A DNA stretch of 64,000 nucleotides from Nostoc sp. JL34. GTDB lineage: Bacteria > Cyanobacteriota > Cyanobacteriia > Cyanobacteriales > Nostocaceae. The translations under genes were made by a program, and so were the position numbers. This document shows, one piece after another, positions 20,839-29,393 of this stretch (within the stretch, counting starts at the first letter, position 1; each line of letters begins with the position of its first letter). The DNA is taken from the NCBI RefSeq assembly GCF_017114945.1, contig NZ_JABXKQ010000056.1, positions 123,070-187,069 on the forward strand. The letters run 5' to 3'. A model generated the notes under the pieces. It saw nothing but the letters and a program-made list of their open reading frames with translations, did no database searches and had not been told where the DNA came from.

Positions 20839-21483
20839 ATGAAAACGCAAATGTTGTTGAGCCTCGCCTGTTCTATGTCTGTCTTAGGTTCCATTATCCT
20901 GCCAGCTAACGCCCAACCAGTAACAACTCAGCCACTTCAACCGACTCCAGCAGTCAATCAAGAGATTAACATTCCTCAAGATACAGCGATTATTGTTTCT
21001 TTTCCAGCATCCGTTACCGTAGATGTTGGGCAAAAAAAGGATTACCCCCTCACACTTCCTTTAGCTAGCGCTATTAAAGATAACCAAGGTAATATTGTCG
21101 CGCCGGAAAATACTCCTGTAACTATTACCCTTAAACCTACTGATGGAGGCGCTAAAATTGTCGCGCAGTCATTGGTTGTCAATGGGAGAATTGTCTCGAT
21201 TAAAGCATCGAGTCAGATGATTCCCGGCACTACCATTACCCACATGCGAGCTAATGATAAAGCCTTTGAAAATGGCTCTGTTTGGGGCCGGATTGGTGGA
21301 AGCACCTTGGGCTTTTTCAGCCAAGGCGATCCCGAACAGTTTGATCGGGGAGCCATGCTAGGAGGCGCTGTTGGACTAATTTCAGGTTTACGTTCCGCCG
21401 AAAATACCCGTATTGTACAAATTCCTCAGAGCAGTGTTTATGTTTTGTCGCTAGAGGCTCCTATTCAATTGTCTGCTCGTTAA
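20839..21483 (+). CDS. Secreted protein of unknown function
   Basis: 214 residues from the ATG at 20839; the frame is open from a GTG at 20788, but the ATG starts directly with a Sec signal (MKTQMLLSLACSMSVLGSIILPANA) with cleavage expected after ANA. The mature part has a Thr/Pro-rich start, a beta-rich domain (AIIVSFPASVTVDVGQKKDYPLTL), and a Gly-rich segment near the C-terminus (GGAVGLISGLRSAENTR) that could span or associate with a membrane. Similar cyanobacterial secreted proteins exist, but I cannot name the family. Periplasmic or outer-membrane location inferred. Confidence 0.75.
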   Translation: MKTQMLLSLACSMSVLGSIILPANAQPVTTQPLQPTPAVNQEINIPQDTAIIVSFPASVTVDVGQKKDYPLTLPLASAIKDNQGNIVAPENTPVTITLKPTDGGAKIVAQSLVVNGRIVSIKASSQMIPGTTITHMRANDKAFENGSVWGRIGGSTLGFFSQGDPEQFDRGAMLGGAVGLISGLRSAENTRIVQIPQSSVYVLSLEAPIQLSAR

Positions 21484-21512
21484 TCCAATCCTTGCCCAAC
21501 TAAGAGTAACTT

Positions 21513-22496
21513 TTAATTTATTACTCCTGAAAGCGGGTGCAATATTGTTAAATGAAAACTATGCCTGGTTTCAGTTTTCAAATATCGTTCTTGCAAAGGT
21601 TGCCACTGCTGCCACGACTGGTAACGATTTTCAGTTAACAAATTAGCAAGAGTGGGCAACTGAGTCTGAATTTCTGACTTGTATACATCTGCAAGCCAGT
21701 CAGTTAAAACCGCACTATCTTGCATCGTACCCAAAATTTCTTGGATATTTTTCACTTCTGTAATATAAGCTGCGTAAGACTCACCATATAAGTCAGTAAA
21801 TAACTCCATTTGGTAGCGTACACGTTTAGCTTCTTTCCGCAAACTATGAAGAATTTCACCTTCTGTTGTCAATTGTTTTTCTATCTTTTTTGGTTTCCAG
21901 TTTTTCTGGATCTTCACTTCTGATTCTACAAATTCGGTACCAACTAGCCAACCTGGATGCAGTAAGAAGCTACTCACTTCTGGTAAAAGTAAGTCTGGTA
22001 GCACTTGCTGAATGGAAACAGATGCCAAAGGTTGATAACTGGGTTTCTCTAACCACTTATCCAATGCATCTTTTAGAGACTTGTAAGATTGATCATTTAA
22101 TGTTTTCTGTACACTCGATTGTACATCTTCACGTTGTTTTGCCAAAGCGGTAAAAGCTGTTTGCAGAGATTCTTGCTCTTTGTGGGGTAAGTTTGGTTTG
22201 TAATTGTTTTCCAAACTTTCTTTGAGTACGTCTAAATCTCGCAGATTTCCAAGACGACGGGCTATTTTACCAATATTTTTATCGCTGATTGGTTTGGACA
22301 CATCTACCGCTACCCCGAACCGAGTTACCGCTGTCCGTAGGCGGCGCATTCCTACTCGCATTTGGTGCAGCGCTTCTGGATCTTCATCTTTCTTCACTAA
22401 TTTTTCCCACTTCAAGGTTTTCTTAAAGTGTTTTTCAATCGCTTGGTAGGCGTAGTCTCCTAGAGTTTTTACTGTGGGTTGTGTGGCTAATTTCAT
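21513..22496 (-). CDS. CHAD-domain protein
   Basis: 327 residues. CHAD domains are helical bundles with conserved His and basic residues that bind polyphosphate. Seen: an early motif DPEALHQMRVGMRRLRTAVTRF (family signature VHxxRVxxRRLR), LGNLRDLDVL, and HSLRKEAKRVRYQMELF plus LGTMQDSAVLTDWL in the second repeat, so both halves are present. It may bind polyphosphate granules. It stands alone, convergent with the secreted protein gene and divergent from the DUF3616 gene. Confidence 0.92.
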   Translation of the reverse strand: MKLATQPTVKTLGDYAYQAIEKHFKKTLKWEKLVKKDEDPEALHQMRVGMRRLRTAVTRFGVAVDVSKPISDKNIGKIARRLGNLRDLDVLKESLENNYKPNLPHKEQESLQTAFTALAKQREDVQSSVQKTLNDQSYKSLKDALDKWLEKPSYQPLASVSIQQVLPDLLLPEVSSFLLHPGWLVGTEFVESEVKIQKNWKPKKIEKQLTTEGEILHSLRKEAKRVRYQMELFTDLYGESYAAYITEVKNIQEILGTMQDSAVLTDWLADVYKSEIQTQLPTLANLLTENRYQSWQQWQPLQERYLKTETRHSFHLTILHPLSGVIN

Positions 22497-22794
22497 AATT
22501 GCTCTTAATGACTACCTCATGAGGTTATTGCATAATAACATTAGTTAAAAATTTGTATCTACTTTTGTATCGACGTTTGATATTTTTTATTCAATGAGGA
22601 TTGTAAACTTTTTTTATGACTATTGATAGTTGCATACTATTTTATAAATAGGCGATATCTATCAAAGGTCTGAAAAGCAGATTCACCCTAGCAATTTGCT
22701 CTGAGCTATAGTTTTTAAATGATTTTTTGCAGAAACTTAACTTTATATTGTAATATCATAATTAACATTTGTGTAACTATAAACAAGATTAAAA

Positions 22795-23862
22795 ATGCCA
22801 AACTTACATTTGCTAAATCAAGTTTTGTTGACATTTATAGATAATTTTAAAGAACATAGAGAAGACTTATCAGCCGTGCTGCTAACACATCAGAAGTATT
22901 TATGGTTGGGGTCAGATGAAACCTCAACTATTGAGCGTCTCTCTTTAGTTGATCCTGATAAATTTACAGATCACCAACAATTTAGAGTAGCAGAATTTAT
23001 CAATTTACCTGCACCAGAAGAGGAAGAAATTGATATAGAAGGACTGGCTTACACTGATTATTACCTATGGTTTGTTGGTTCTCACAGCTACAAACGCAAA
23101 AAACCCAAACCCGAAAATACAGATGCAAAAAACTTTAAAAGGCTCGCAAAAATTGAATCAGAACCCAACCGTTACGTCTTAGGACGGATTCCTCTGATAG
23201 ACGGTAAGTTATCCTCATCTTGCCCACACCCCCAAAATCCAGATGTGCAATTGAATGCCGCGAAACTAGAGGTGACGAATCAGGGTAATTTGCTGATGAC
23301 AGCTTTAACAGATGATGCCCATTTAGGCTTATTTATTAAGGCAGCAATTCCTGGAAAAGATAATGGCTTTGACATTGAAGGAATAGGCGTTTATCAAAAC
23401 CGCATTTTTTTGGGTTTGCGCGGCCCTGTATTGCGGGGTTGGGCTGTGGTGTTGGAAATAGAGTTAGAAGATTCTACCCCTGGACTCATGAAATTGAAGC
23501 AAATTGGGGAAGTGAAGGAGTTATATAAAAAGCATTTTATCTGGTTGAATGGTTTGGGAATTCGAGATTTGCATGTAGATGGAAAAGATTTGTTGATTTT
23601 AGCCGGGCCAACGATGGATTTAGATGGCCCAGTGCAAGTTTATCGCTGGATAAATGGTGTGAATTCGCGAGAAAATGTCTTCAGCAATCCAGATTTTGTG
23701 CAAGATATTCCCTATGGAAATCGGGAAGAACACGCTGAAGGAATGACGCTGTTTCAGGATGTAACTGGTATACCTTCGTTATTGGTAGTTTATGACTCTC
23801 CAGCAAAAACTAGGCTGGTGGATGATGGTGGTGTAATAGCGGATGTGTTTAAGTTGGGGTGA
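22795..23862 (+). CDS. DUF3616 domain protein
   Basis: 355 residues, no signal peptide. Pattern of beta-propeller-like repeats: VLLTHQKYLWLGSDETSTIERL, DIEGLAYTDYYLWFVGSHSYKRK, FDIEGIGVYQNRIFLGLRGPVLRGWAVVLEIE, HAEGMTLFQDVTGIPSLLVVYDSP. This matches the DUF3616 family, whose function is not known. The first residues of each repeat end in an E-G-(I/L/M) motif. Divergent from the CHAD gene with about 300 bp between. Confidence 0.85.
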   Translation: MPNLHLLNQVLLTFIDNFKEHREDLSAVLLTHQKYLWLGSDETSTIERLSLVDPDKFTDHQQFRVAEFINLPAPEEEEIDIEGLAYTDYYLWFVGSHSYKRKKPKPENTDAKNFKRLAKIESEPNRYVLGRIPLIDGKLSSSCPHPQNPDVQLNAAKLEVTNQGNLLMTALTDDAHLGLFIKAAIPGKDNGFDIEGIGVYQNRIFLGLRGPVLRGWAVVLEIELEDSTPGLMKLKQIGEVKELYKKHFIWLNGLGIRDLHVDGKDLLILAGPTMDLDGPVQVYRWINGVNSRENVFSNPDFVQDIPYGNREEHAEGMTLFQDVTGIPSLLVVYDSPAKTRLVDDGGVIADVFKLG

Positions 23863-23892
23863 AATCCATTTTGGATTTTAGATTTTAGATTG

Positions 23893-24297
23893 TTAAAGGT
23901 TAGTAGAGATTGCTTGTACAGGACAGGTAGGGATACACTGTTCGCAGACAATACAGCGCGATCGCGTGAATGTCAACTTGTATGTCTCTGGGTGGAGGGT
24001 GAGGGCTTCGGTAGGACAAACCCCAGTACACAGACCACAGTGGACACACACATCCTCGTCGATCGCAATTTCGCCTAATGTATAAGAAACATTAACATGG
24101 CGCGATCGCATCCACTCGATCGCTGCATCTAATTGATCGATATCTCCCGATAGTTCCACTACCAGTTTGCCAATTTGATTTGGGGCAACTTGGGCGCGGA
24201 TAATATTGGCGGCGACGTTGAACTCTTTGGCCAGTACGTAAGTGACTGGCATTTGTACAGCGCGTTTCGGGAAGGTGAGTGTTACTCGTTTTTTCAC
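23893..24297 (-). CDS. NIL-domain 2x[4Fe-4S] ferredoxin
   Basis: 134 residues from a GTG at 24297; the N-terminus MKKRVTLTFPKRAVQMPVTY is the usual start. Residues 1-75 form a NIL domain (ferredoxin-like fold also found at the C-terminus of the methionine ABC ATPase MetN). Two Cys motifs follow, CVHCGLCTGVC and CIVCEQCIPTC, each with a following Cys-Pro, for two [4Fe-4S] clusters. Widely conserved in cyanobacteria; role in sulfur amino-acid metabolism or electron transfer is inferred from relatives. Confidence 0.93.
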   Translation of the reverse strand: MKKRVTLTFPKRAVQMPVTYVLAKEFNVAANIIRAQVAPNQIGKLVVELSGDIDQLDAAIEWMRSRHVNVSYTLGEIAIDEDVCVHCGLCTGVCPTEALTLHPETYKLTFTRSRCIVCEQCIPTCPVQAISTNL

Positions 24298-24549
24298 AGG
24301 TTTAGCAGAGGGTTTTTTCTGTTGTAGCGGATTTAAAGTTTTATCAACCCTTCCCTACAGTAAGTTTCGCGAACTGGTAGGCGGGAGAAGGACGTTGCTT
24401 CCTACCTCAACATACATAACACCATTTCCAAAAATCTTTGCAACACAGAAATCGGCTGTAGGAGTCTACAACTGTAAGCCCCACTACATCGGGTTTTCGT
24501 GCAATAGCATTTGATTATAACAATCTGTGCAGGAATTACGCCCAAAAAT

Positions 24550-24579
24550 ATCCCCGACTTCTGGAATAAAGTCGGGGAT
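24550..24579. repeat. ATCCCCGACTT hairpin repeat (copy 1)
   Basis: Arms ATCCCCGACTT and AAGTCGGGGAT are perfect inverted copies around an 8-base loop. Two further copies of the same stem occur at 53945-53977 and 61213-61245. Confidence 0.8.
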
Positions 24580-24609
24580 CTGAGCCTTTCAAACTGAGAA
24601 TTTGTAAGT

Positions 24610-24760
24610 AATACCAATTTTTTATGAAGCTGCATAGAATTCGATCCCCCCTAGCCCCCCTTAATAAGGGGGAAACCGGAAAAACATCTATCAAATTCCC
24701 CCTTTTTAAGGTGGATTTAGGGGGATCAAGATATGTGCAACTTCACATTAAAATGGTATA
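24610..24760. repeat. MITE-like element ending in GATCCCCC
   Basis: About 150 bp. Left end ATACCAATTTTTTATGAAGC...GATCCCCC pairs, with mismatches, with right end GGGGGATC...GCAACTTCACATTAAAATGGTAT over some 40 bases. The interior holds shorter CCCCC/GGGGG inverted repeats. No ORF; a non-autonomous element is the likeliest reading. Confidence 0.65.
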
Positions 24761-24818
24761 AGGTAGTATAAAGTTAGTATCTGCAAAATGTTTCTTTCCA
24801 CCATACCATCTGCTCCTA

Positions 24819-24983
24819 AGAGGTTGTTTGAAAAGTTGTAAAGTATACTCAAAACCCCGCTTCCATTCCTCTCCCCGAAAGGTCGAGAGGCTTTGAAACC
24901 CCCATTTGCTTGTAAGGAAGGGGGGCTGGGGGGTTAGGTTTTCGAGGCTTAGTGTTACCAAAAAAACTTTTCAAACATCCTCT
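24819..24983. repeat. MITE-like element with AGAGG(T/A)TGTTTGAAAAGTT ends
   Basis: Terminal inverted repeats of 19 bases match at 18 positions (24819-24837 against 24965-24983). The interior contains CTCTCCCCGAAAGG...GAGAGGCTTTGAAA and a GGGGGGTTAGG tract, a core shared with 42681-42770 and 36262-36355. About 165 bp, no ORF. Confidence 0.7.
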
Positions 24984-25226
24984 GAGCAGACAGCTATAAA
25001 TTAAAATTAAAAATTAATCTATATTGATATTTATTAATGAGTAGTCATCGGAAATATAGACCTTTTGGAAGATGCTTTAATATTCAGCATTGATATTATA
25101 TTTGTTTTGTAATTTACAGTGATTTTGAAGTCATTTAACTCCATTACTCCCCACTCCCCATCTTAGTCTTGGTCTAAATACCTGAATATTTCTCTAAGTT
25201 TTTTGCTTGTTATCTATGGATATTAG

Positions 25227-25667
25227 TTAGCATGAGCGCAAATGAGGATTATTGGCAATTGCTAAAATGCCAAGCACAGCAACGAAATCATCAATAACTA
25301 CGGGTTTAGCAAAGCATAGATTAAACCCAGCTAAGAGAACATGTTGATACATATCTTCAGTTACAGTGCCTGTCAGAGCGATGGCTGGCACTACTTTGCC
25401 TCGCTCTCCCGTAAGTGTTCTCACTTGGTGAATCAGAGCATAGCCATTCTCCTTTGGCGAGGAAATACCATTCAAGAGGATATCAGGTTGCCATTGCACA
25501 AATATTTCCATAGCATGCTGGACAAAAAATGCCACTTGCACCTTCACACCATAAGATTGCAACATCGCCGTCAACGAATTGCAGAAATTGACATCATTAT
25601 CTACAAGGAGTACTCGCAGCCCTTGAAGAAATGAAGTATTAGTAGGAAATTTATTATTTATATGCAT
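25227..25667 (-). CDS. Receiver-domain protein lacking the phospho-acceptor Asp
   Basis: 146 residues from the ATG at 25667 (the frame also reads from a GTG at 25670). One receiver domain only, no output domain. LRVLLVDNDVNFCNSL supplies the acidic pocket, ALTGT the conserved Thr, and FAKPV the conserved Lys. The phospho-acceptor segment, normally PDxxxxDxxMP, reads PDILLNGISSP: Gly stands where the Asp should be. It therefore cannot be phosphorylated in the usual way and may be a decoy or pseudo-receiver. Standalone; the region around it is degraded. Confidence 0.85.
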   Translation of the reverse strand: MHINNKFPTNTSFLQGLRVLLVDNDVNFCNSLTAMLQSYGVKVQVAFFVQHAMEIFVQWQPDILLNGISSPKENGYALIHQVRTLTGERGKVVPAIALTGTVTEDMYQHVLLAGFNLCFAKPVVIDDFVAVLGILAIANNPHLRSC

Positions 25668-25709
25668 CACAGTTCCAAAATTGAGACTTTATTGAGCTTT
25701 GGAAAGTTC

Positions 25710-25890
25710 TTAAATAGTGCATTTATGTGTGTTTGCTTGAAGTTCAGCAAACGTCTCATCAGTAGGTACAAAAATTGTGAACGGGCTATTACCTTTGAAA
25801 GTATCTACTCCCTTAGCAGCTTTGATTGCAGAAATTAGTATCCTGAAGGCACTGGCTTTCAGGGCAGCACTGCTAAGATAAACTATTTAT
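25710..25890 (-). pseudogene. Fasciclin-domain protein remnant
   Basis: Translating the minus strand gives about 55 uninterrupted codons reading SSAALKASAFRILISAIKAA, then KGVDTFKGNSPFTIFVPTDE, then TFAELQANTHK, with a stop codon on either side. The PFTIFVPTDETFA block and the preceding VxA(I/V)KAAxxVDT are the H1 region of fasciclin (FAS1) domains, which are normally about 130 residues and in cyanobacteria usually secreted. There is no start codon, signal peptide or second half. This is a decayed fragment. Confidence 0.75.
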
Positions 25891-26109
25891 TTGACCGACT
25901 AAACATAAATTTCATAAACACTGCTTACTTTTAGCATCCTGTTGTTAGAGTTCGTGTTTCAATAAATGCTCTAATAGCGTATAATTTGTATAATATGTAT
26001 AAGTTTTATAATATAAAAAAATTTAAATTATTCTGATGAGCGGTAACTACTGCTATCAATATTCTGTCTAACGAAGTAATATTTTTATACCCTTCAGCAG
26101 TAGTTAATG

Positions 26110-26140
26110 AAAAAAGGCAGGAGGAATACTTCCCTCTGCC
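26110..26140 (-). terminator. Rho-independent terminator of the membrane-paralog operon
   Basis: On the minus strand GGCAGAGGGAA-GTA-TTCCTCCTGCC forms an 11-bp stem with two mismatched positions, followed by six T. It lies about 80 bp after the stop of the gene at 26219. Confidence 0.88.
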
Positions 26141-26218
26141 TCCTGACTTATTTAATAATGATTACGCAAACGGTGAGTAATTATCTGGAGATAGTACAAA
26201 ACACGCAAAAATCTGAGA

Positions 26219-26926
26219 TTAACGCAAACCTAAAATTTCGGAAATAGCCGCGACAATATCCAAATAAAAGTTGCCTTTAACTGCCCGAAACAATTCAAAT
26301 TTAGAGTCAGGGGCACCAAAAAACGGTCTGAGAAACCATCCTAACTGCATACCAACAAAGGCATAAAGCAATAACCAGGATCTTAAAATAGTCGTGCGGG
26401 TTTTTTTGCCTACTTCATCTAGTTGAGAAAGTAATTGCATTCCTTCGTAAAGAAATTTAACGCCAAATATGCCTGTAATCCCAAAAATAAATACATTCAA
26501 CAGTTTAAAAAATTGATAAGAATCGGGTGTAGTGATCAGAAAAAATAGCGTAACTGGTGCCAAACTGAATAAAAGCACGCTAATCACTGATACAGATGTG
26601 AGTAGCACCACGAAATGCTGTTGAATACTGCTCCGGGAACCAAACAAAACATTAAAAAAGAACAAAGTCGGGAAACAAATAATCAGTGTTAATAAATAAA
26701 ATGCTGGGAGTTTAATAGCACCAGATAATGCTTGTGCCCAGCTGTTAGACGCACCGATAATTGCGCCATAGATGGCAAAGAAAATGGAACTAGTTACGAA
26801 CAGAGAACTGATTTTATTTTGTAATCGCACTCCCTGGCGAATTTCTTCTAAGAATGACTGGCGATCGCGCAGTAAATTCACTAAAACACTAAATTGTTGA
26901 ATTCCGCGATTTTGCTTTTTCAGCAT
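26219..26926 (-). CDS. Six-helix membrane protein, tandem paralog B
   Basis: 235 residues. A basic, soluble N-terminus containing FSVLVNLLRDRQSFLEEIRQGVRLQNKI is followed by about six transmembrane helices (for example ALSGAIKLPAFYLLTLIICFPTLFFFNVLFGS). The C-terminus GWFLRPFFGAPDSKFELFR is identical in pattern to its neighbour. The N-terminal signature F-L-E-E-(I/V)-R-Q-G is shared. Proteins of this type exist in other cyanobacteria without a known function. Starts 42 bp after its paralog and is the last gene before the terminator. Confidence 0.8.
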   Translation of the reverse strand: MLKKQNRGIQQFSVLVNLLRDRQSFLEEIRQGVRLQNKISSLFVTSSIFFAIYGAIIGASNSWAQALSGAIKLPAFYLLTLIICFPTLFFFNVLFGSRSSIQQHFVVLLTSVSVISVLLFSLAPVTLFFLITTPDSYQFFKLLNVFIFGITGIFGVKFLYEGMQLLSQLDEVGKKTRTTILRSWLLLYAFVGMQLGWFLRPFFGAPDSKFELFRAVKGNFYLDIVAAISEILGLR

Positions 26927-26968
26927 ATTTTTATAGGTTGTATATTTTGGGTAATTGCTAATGAGTAA

Positions 26969-27670
26969 TTAACGAAATCCAAAGAGATAGCTCAGAGATT
27001 TAATCACGCTTAAATAGAAATTACCTTCTCTTTCACGGAATAGTTCAAAGACAGAACCAGGTGTGCCAAAAAATGGTCTGAGAGTCCATCCTAATTGACT
27101 GCCTACGAAAGCGTAAAGAAATAGCCAAAATTGCAAAATTTTCTGGCGGGTTTTACTACCTTCATTATCTTGTTCTAAAACTAAACTCGTGGCTTGATAT
27201 AAAGACGAAACACCAATAAATCCAGTGATGGCAAAGATAAAGACATTTAACAGAATTAAAAATTGGTAATTATTGGTGGTAATTAAGAAAAACAGCGTGA
27301 TTGGAGCAAAGCTAAATAAAAGTACGCTGGTGACTGAAACCGCAGTTAAAACTAATGCTAAATGCTGGGCAAAACTCCGCTTGGAACCAAAAATAATATT
27401 CGCAAAGAACAAGGTCGGGATACAAATCAAAAGTGTGATTAAATAAAGGGCTGGGAGTTTTATGGCGGAAGATATAGCTTGCATCCAGCTATGGTATGCA
27501 CCAATAATTCCGCCATAAGCAGCGATAAATAAGGAACTGCAAACTAGCAGCGAAATGATTTTATTTGGTAATCTTGTACCTTGGCGAACTTCCTCTAAAA
27601 ATCCTTGGCGATCGCGTAGAAATCCAATCAGCACTGCAAAGTATTTGATTCCTGATGATTTCCGTTCCAT
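26969..27670 (-). CDS. Six-helix membrane protein, tandem paralog A
   Basis: 233 residues, clearly homologous over its full length to the product of 26219-26926: same soluble N-terminus (FLRDRQGFLEEVRQGTRLPNKI), same order of six transmembrane helices with SAIKLPALYLITLLICIPTLFF, and same C-terminus GWTLRPFFGTPGSVFELFR. A tandem duplication is the simplest origin. The YIP1-like polytopic layout is only suggestive. It follows the FAD oxidoreductase gene by 32 bp, so the three probably form one transcript. Confidence 0.8.
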   Translation of the reverse strand: MERKSSGIKYFAVLIGFLRDRQGFLEEVRQGTRLPNKIISLLVCSSLFIAAYGGIIGAYHSWMQAISSAIKLPALYLITLLICIPTLFFANIIFGSKRSFAQHLALVLTAVSVTSVLLFSFAPITLFFLITTNNYQFLILLNVFIFAITGFIGVSSLYQATSLVLEQDNEGSKTRQKILQFWLFLYAFVGSQLGWTLRPFFGTPGSVFELFREREGNFYLSVIKSLSYLFGFR

Positions 27671-27702
27671 TATGTTATCCTCACACCGATAAAATTCTAA
27701 GT

Positions 27703-29244
27703 TTAATCTGAGTAATCACCGCCAGAACCATACTTCCAAGCATCAATCAAACGATGCCAATAATATTGTTGTTCTTTTGCTTGATTCTTAATCCATGTTT
27801 CTAGCATTGGACTTAGCGCAAGTAAGGCAGTGTATACACCTAAATTACTGTAATGTAACATCCAATCTAACAAACTTGCCAAACCTACTTGTGGAATTAT
27901 TTTGGCAACTATTCCAGGATGATATAAACCAGTTTTTAACAGTGTTTGCGTTAGTGCCGAAAACTGCACTATATCTTGTAAAAAGGGTTTTAGCACTGGT
28001 GTACCCAACTGTTGCATTTCCTGAAATACCGCTGAGAGTAATTGGTTAATTTGATCTGGGGCAATTTTTTGATTTACACCAACACTCATCGCCCTTTGAA
28101 ACAACCAGGTGACAGTCAAACTTGGCTGATAGGGTTGCAGCAGTGTTAACGCTTTTGCAGATAATTGTTCTGTTTCCAGCGCTTCGTAAATGCCATAAGT
28201 TAAACGCTTCAGATGACGCACCATTGCCCCAAAACCACCAAAACTCAAGGGAGATTGACTACCACTGCTATCTCCGGCTGGTAGAATGCGACTCCAAGGA
28301 GTTTTTAGCGGACTTTGGCGATAGGTGGGAAAGAAACCAAATAGTGCCCGTTGAAATTTCAGGTTGCTCAACTCCACTCCCTGATATTCTGGAAGAAGAC
28401 GCAGATATTCCTCAAACATCGCTTCTAAACTCAAACGTTGGGGTTCTGCATCCATGTAGGTAAACAAGTAAGTGGTTCTGCCATCCCTAGCTGGAAAGGC
28501 TTCCCAGAAGTATTGGCATTGATTCTGCAATGATGTGAATGATAATAATAAATCGCCTGAGTTATTTTCAGGAAAACCTTGAGCGCAACTTCCCACAACT
28601 AAGCACAGCGCATCTGGTTTTTTGCCTTGGCGTGCTTGTTGGGTGATGGGTGAAAAATGTCCCATCGCGTCGATTAATAACCGAGTTTTGAATTGGTTAT
28701 TTACCATCACCCCATCGGGATGAACCACTGCTTCAGTAAAGGGTGTGTTTTCTAACAACTTTCCCCCGGCGGCGAGAAATCGGGTTTTCAAAGTAGCTAG
28801 TAGATAAACTGGATCTACGCCGATATTCAAGACATCTTCTACCCAAACTTCTGTACCGCCAGCAAAACTTACTCGCGCTGGGTTATATTGAGTGGCGATC
28901 GCACTCTCTAATTCTTCCTCAGTCAGCAAGTTCAATTCCACAAATACATCTAATTCTTTGCGAGAAATATTCCATTCTTGTTCTCTCCCCCGCAAAATTC
29001 CCCGTTCCAGCAACGCTACCCGTAGTCCCTTCACAGCTAAGGCACAACCAATTAAAATGCCTAAAGTACCACCGCAGATAAGCACATCGAAATCTACAAC
29101 GCCTAAAGGCTGTTGACTTTCTTTAACTAAGGTTGGTATTGGTGCGGTATTTTCTCTTAGAGATGTGAGGATGCGATCGCCTTGGTGCAATCCTCCTAAA
29201 ACATCGCCGGGTAATTGGGAAAGAATTTCTTCAGTTAAAGACAT
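27703..29244 (-). CDS. FAD-dependent oxidoreductase
   Basis: 513 residues. The N-terminal dinucleotide-binding site reads VDFDVLICGGTLGILIGCAL followed by the acidic end of the ADP-binding motif (ALLERG). A second FAD motif RILPAGDSSGSQSPLSFGG (about 310-330) matches the GD box of geranylgeranyl-reductase/squalene-epoxidase-like flavoproteins. Similar proteins occur in cyanobacteria and plastids, with unknown substrate. First gene of the likely three-gene unit ending at the terminator at 26110-26140. Confidence 0.88.
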   Translation of the reverse strand: MSLTEEILSQLPGDVLGGLHQGDRILTSLRENTAPIPTLVKESQQPLGVVDFDVLICGGTLGILIGCALAVKGLRVALLERGILRGREQEWNISRKELDVFVELNLLTEEELESAIATQYNPARVSFAGGTEVWVEDVLNIGVDPVYLLATLKTRFLAAGGKLLENTPFTEAVVHPDGVMVNNQFKTRLLIDAMGHFSPITQQARQGKKPDALCLVVGSCAQGFPENNSGDLLLSFTSLQNQCQYFWEAFPARDGRTTYLFTYMDAEPQRLSLEAMFEEYLRLLPEYQGVELSNLKFQRALFGFFPTYRQSPLKTPWSRILPAGDSSGSQSPLSFGGFGAMVRHLKRLTYGIYEALETEQLSAKALTLLQPYQPSLTVTWLFQRAMSVGVNQKIAPDQINQLLSAVFQEMQQLGTPVLKPFLQDIVQFSALTQTLLKTGLYHPGIVAKIIPQVGLASLLDWMLHYSNLGVYTALLALSPMLETWIKNQAKEQQYYWHRLIDAWKYGSGGDYSD

Positions 29245-29393
29245 TTTGGAAAAATTTAACTCTACATTCCAAAACTACCTGAGAATGAAGAAAGTAGCTG
29301 AATCAAAAGACCTCTCCCTGGTTTTACTACCTCAAAACGTCTGTTACTTTGGCGATCGCATTTGTTATTTTGGCGTATTTTAGCCAATAGGCG

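Larger units (their letters stand above)
24298..25226. other. Gene-poor region carrying repeat elements
   Basis: About 930 bp. It holds a GATCCCC-type hairpin (24550-24579) and two MITE-like elements (24610-24760 and 24819-24983). The remaining sequence shows no ORF resembling a protein. Confidence 0.6.
25671..26218. other. Intergenic region with fasciclin remnant and terminators
   Basis: About 550 bp. It holds the fasciclin remnant (25710-25890), an inverted repeat TAACTACTGCT/AGCAGTAGTTA (26044-26054 and 26096-26106), and the terminator at 26110-26140. A strongly AT-rich stretch lies at 25980-26035. No intact gene. Confidence 0.6.

Noticed and set aside
24361..24520. Possible coding remnant after the ferredoxin gene
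   Set aside because: Short open frames are present on both strands but none shows a recognisable motif.
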